Shown piece after piece: positions 12,928 to 12,952 of a stretch of 12,952 bases of DNA; the first letter of the stretch is position 1, and each line of letters opens with the position of its first letter. The translations under genes and the position numbers were made by a program. This stretch comes from Lysobacterales bacterium (GTDB taxonomy: Bacteria > Pseudomonadota > Gammaproteobacteria > Xanthomonadales > Xanthomonadaceae). The notes beneath the pieces are model-generated. The model searched no databases and had not been told where the DNA came from. It saw only the letters and a list, made by a program, of their open reading frames with translations. The DNA is taken from the NCBI GenBank assembly GCA_015655035.1, contig JAATFS010000501.1:1-12952 (forward strand), read 5' to 3'.

Positions 12928-12952
12928 GACTCACTCCCGTTGATCCTATGGG

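Overview
The window is about 13 kb of GC-rich, gene-dense chromosome from a gammaproteobacterium, most likely of the Xanthomonadaceae (Xanthomonas, Stenotrophomonas, Lysobacter and relatives). This rests on the protein sequences I recognise (DnaG, TsaD, FolB and a YbdG-type channel), the high GC, the divergent rpsU/tsaD arrangement, and GGGATTC tandem repeats of a kind I associate with that family. No tRNA, rRNA, insertion sequence, prophage, CRISPR array or other sign of recent transfer is visible. This is ordinary core chromosome with a few less-studied genes.

Left part (1-3706, minus strand): rpsU (bS21), yqeY, a YihY/BrkB membrane protein and dnaG (primase, its last codons cut off by the window edge) are read in that order. 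This is the 5' part of the macromolecular-synthesis region (rpsU-dnaG, with rpoD probably beyond base 1), with two extra genes between rpsU and dnaG. rpsU has a clear promoter, a roughly 90-nt leader with three perfect hairpins, and a strong intrinsic terminator behind it.

Middle part (3877-6694, plus strand): tsaD (tRNA t6A synthesis) is divergent from rpsU and may be leaderless. It is followed by folB (dihydroneopterin aldolase), which overlaps ybdG (mechanosensitive channel) by four bases. A perfect 12-bp inverted repeat built from GGGATTC units overlaps the tsaD stop codon.

Right part (6800-12825): a two-gene unit encodes a circularly permuted ATP-grasp protein and an alpha-E protein. 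This is the most poorly understood system in the window. Next come a BglX-like family 3 beta-glucosidase without a visible signal peptide, preceded by a LacI-type operator-like palindrome, and a convergent gene for a secreted PQQ-dependent aldose dehydrogenase (YliI/Asd type).

No wholly new system stands out. The best leads are the structured rpsU leader, the ATP-grasp/alpha-E pair without its usual transglutaminase neighbour, the candidate LacI operator on the beta-glucosidase gene, and the repeat at the tsaD end.
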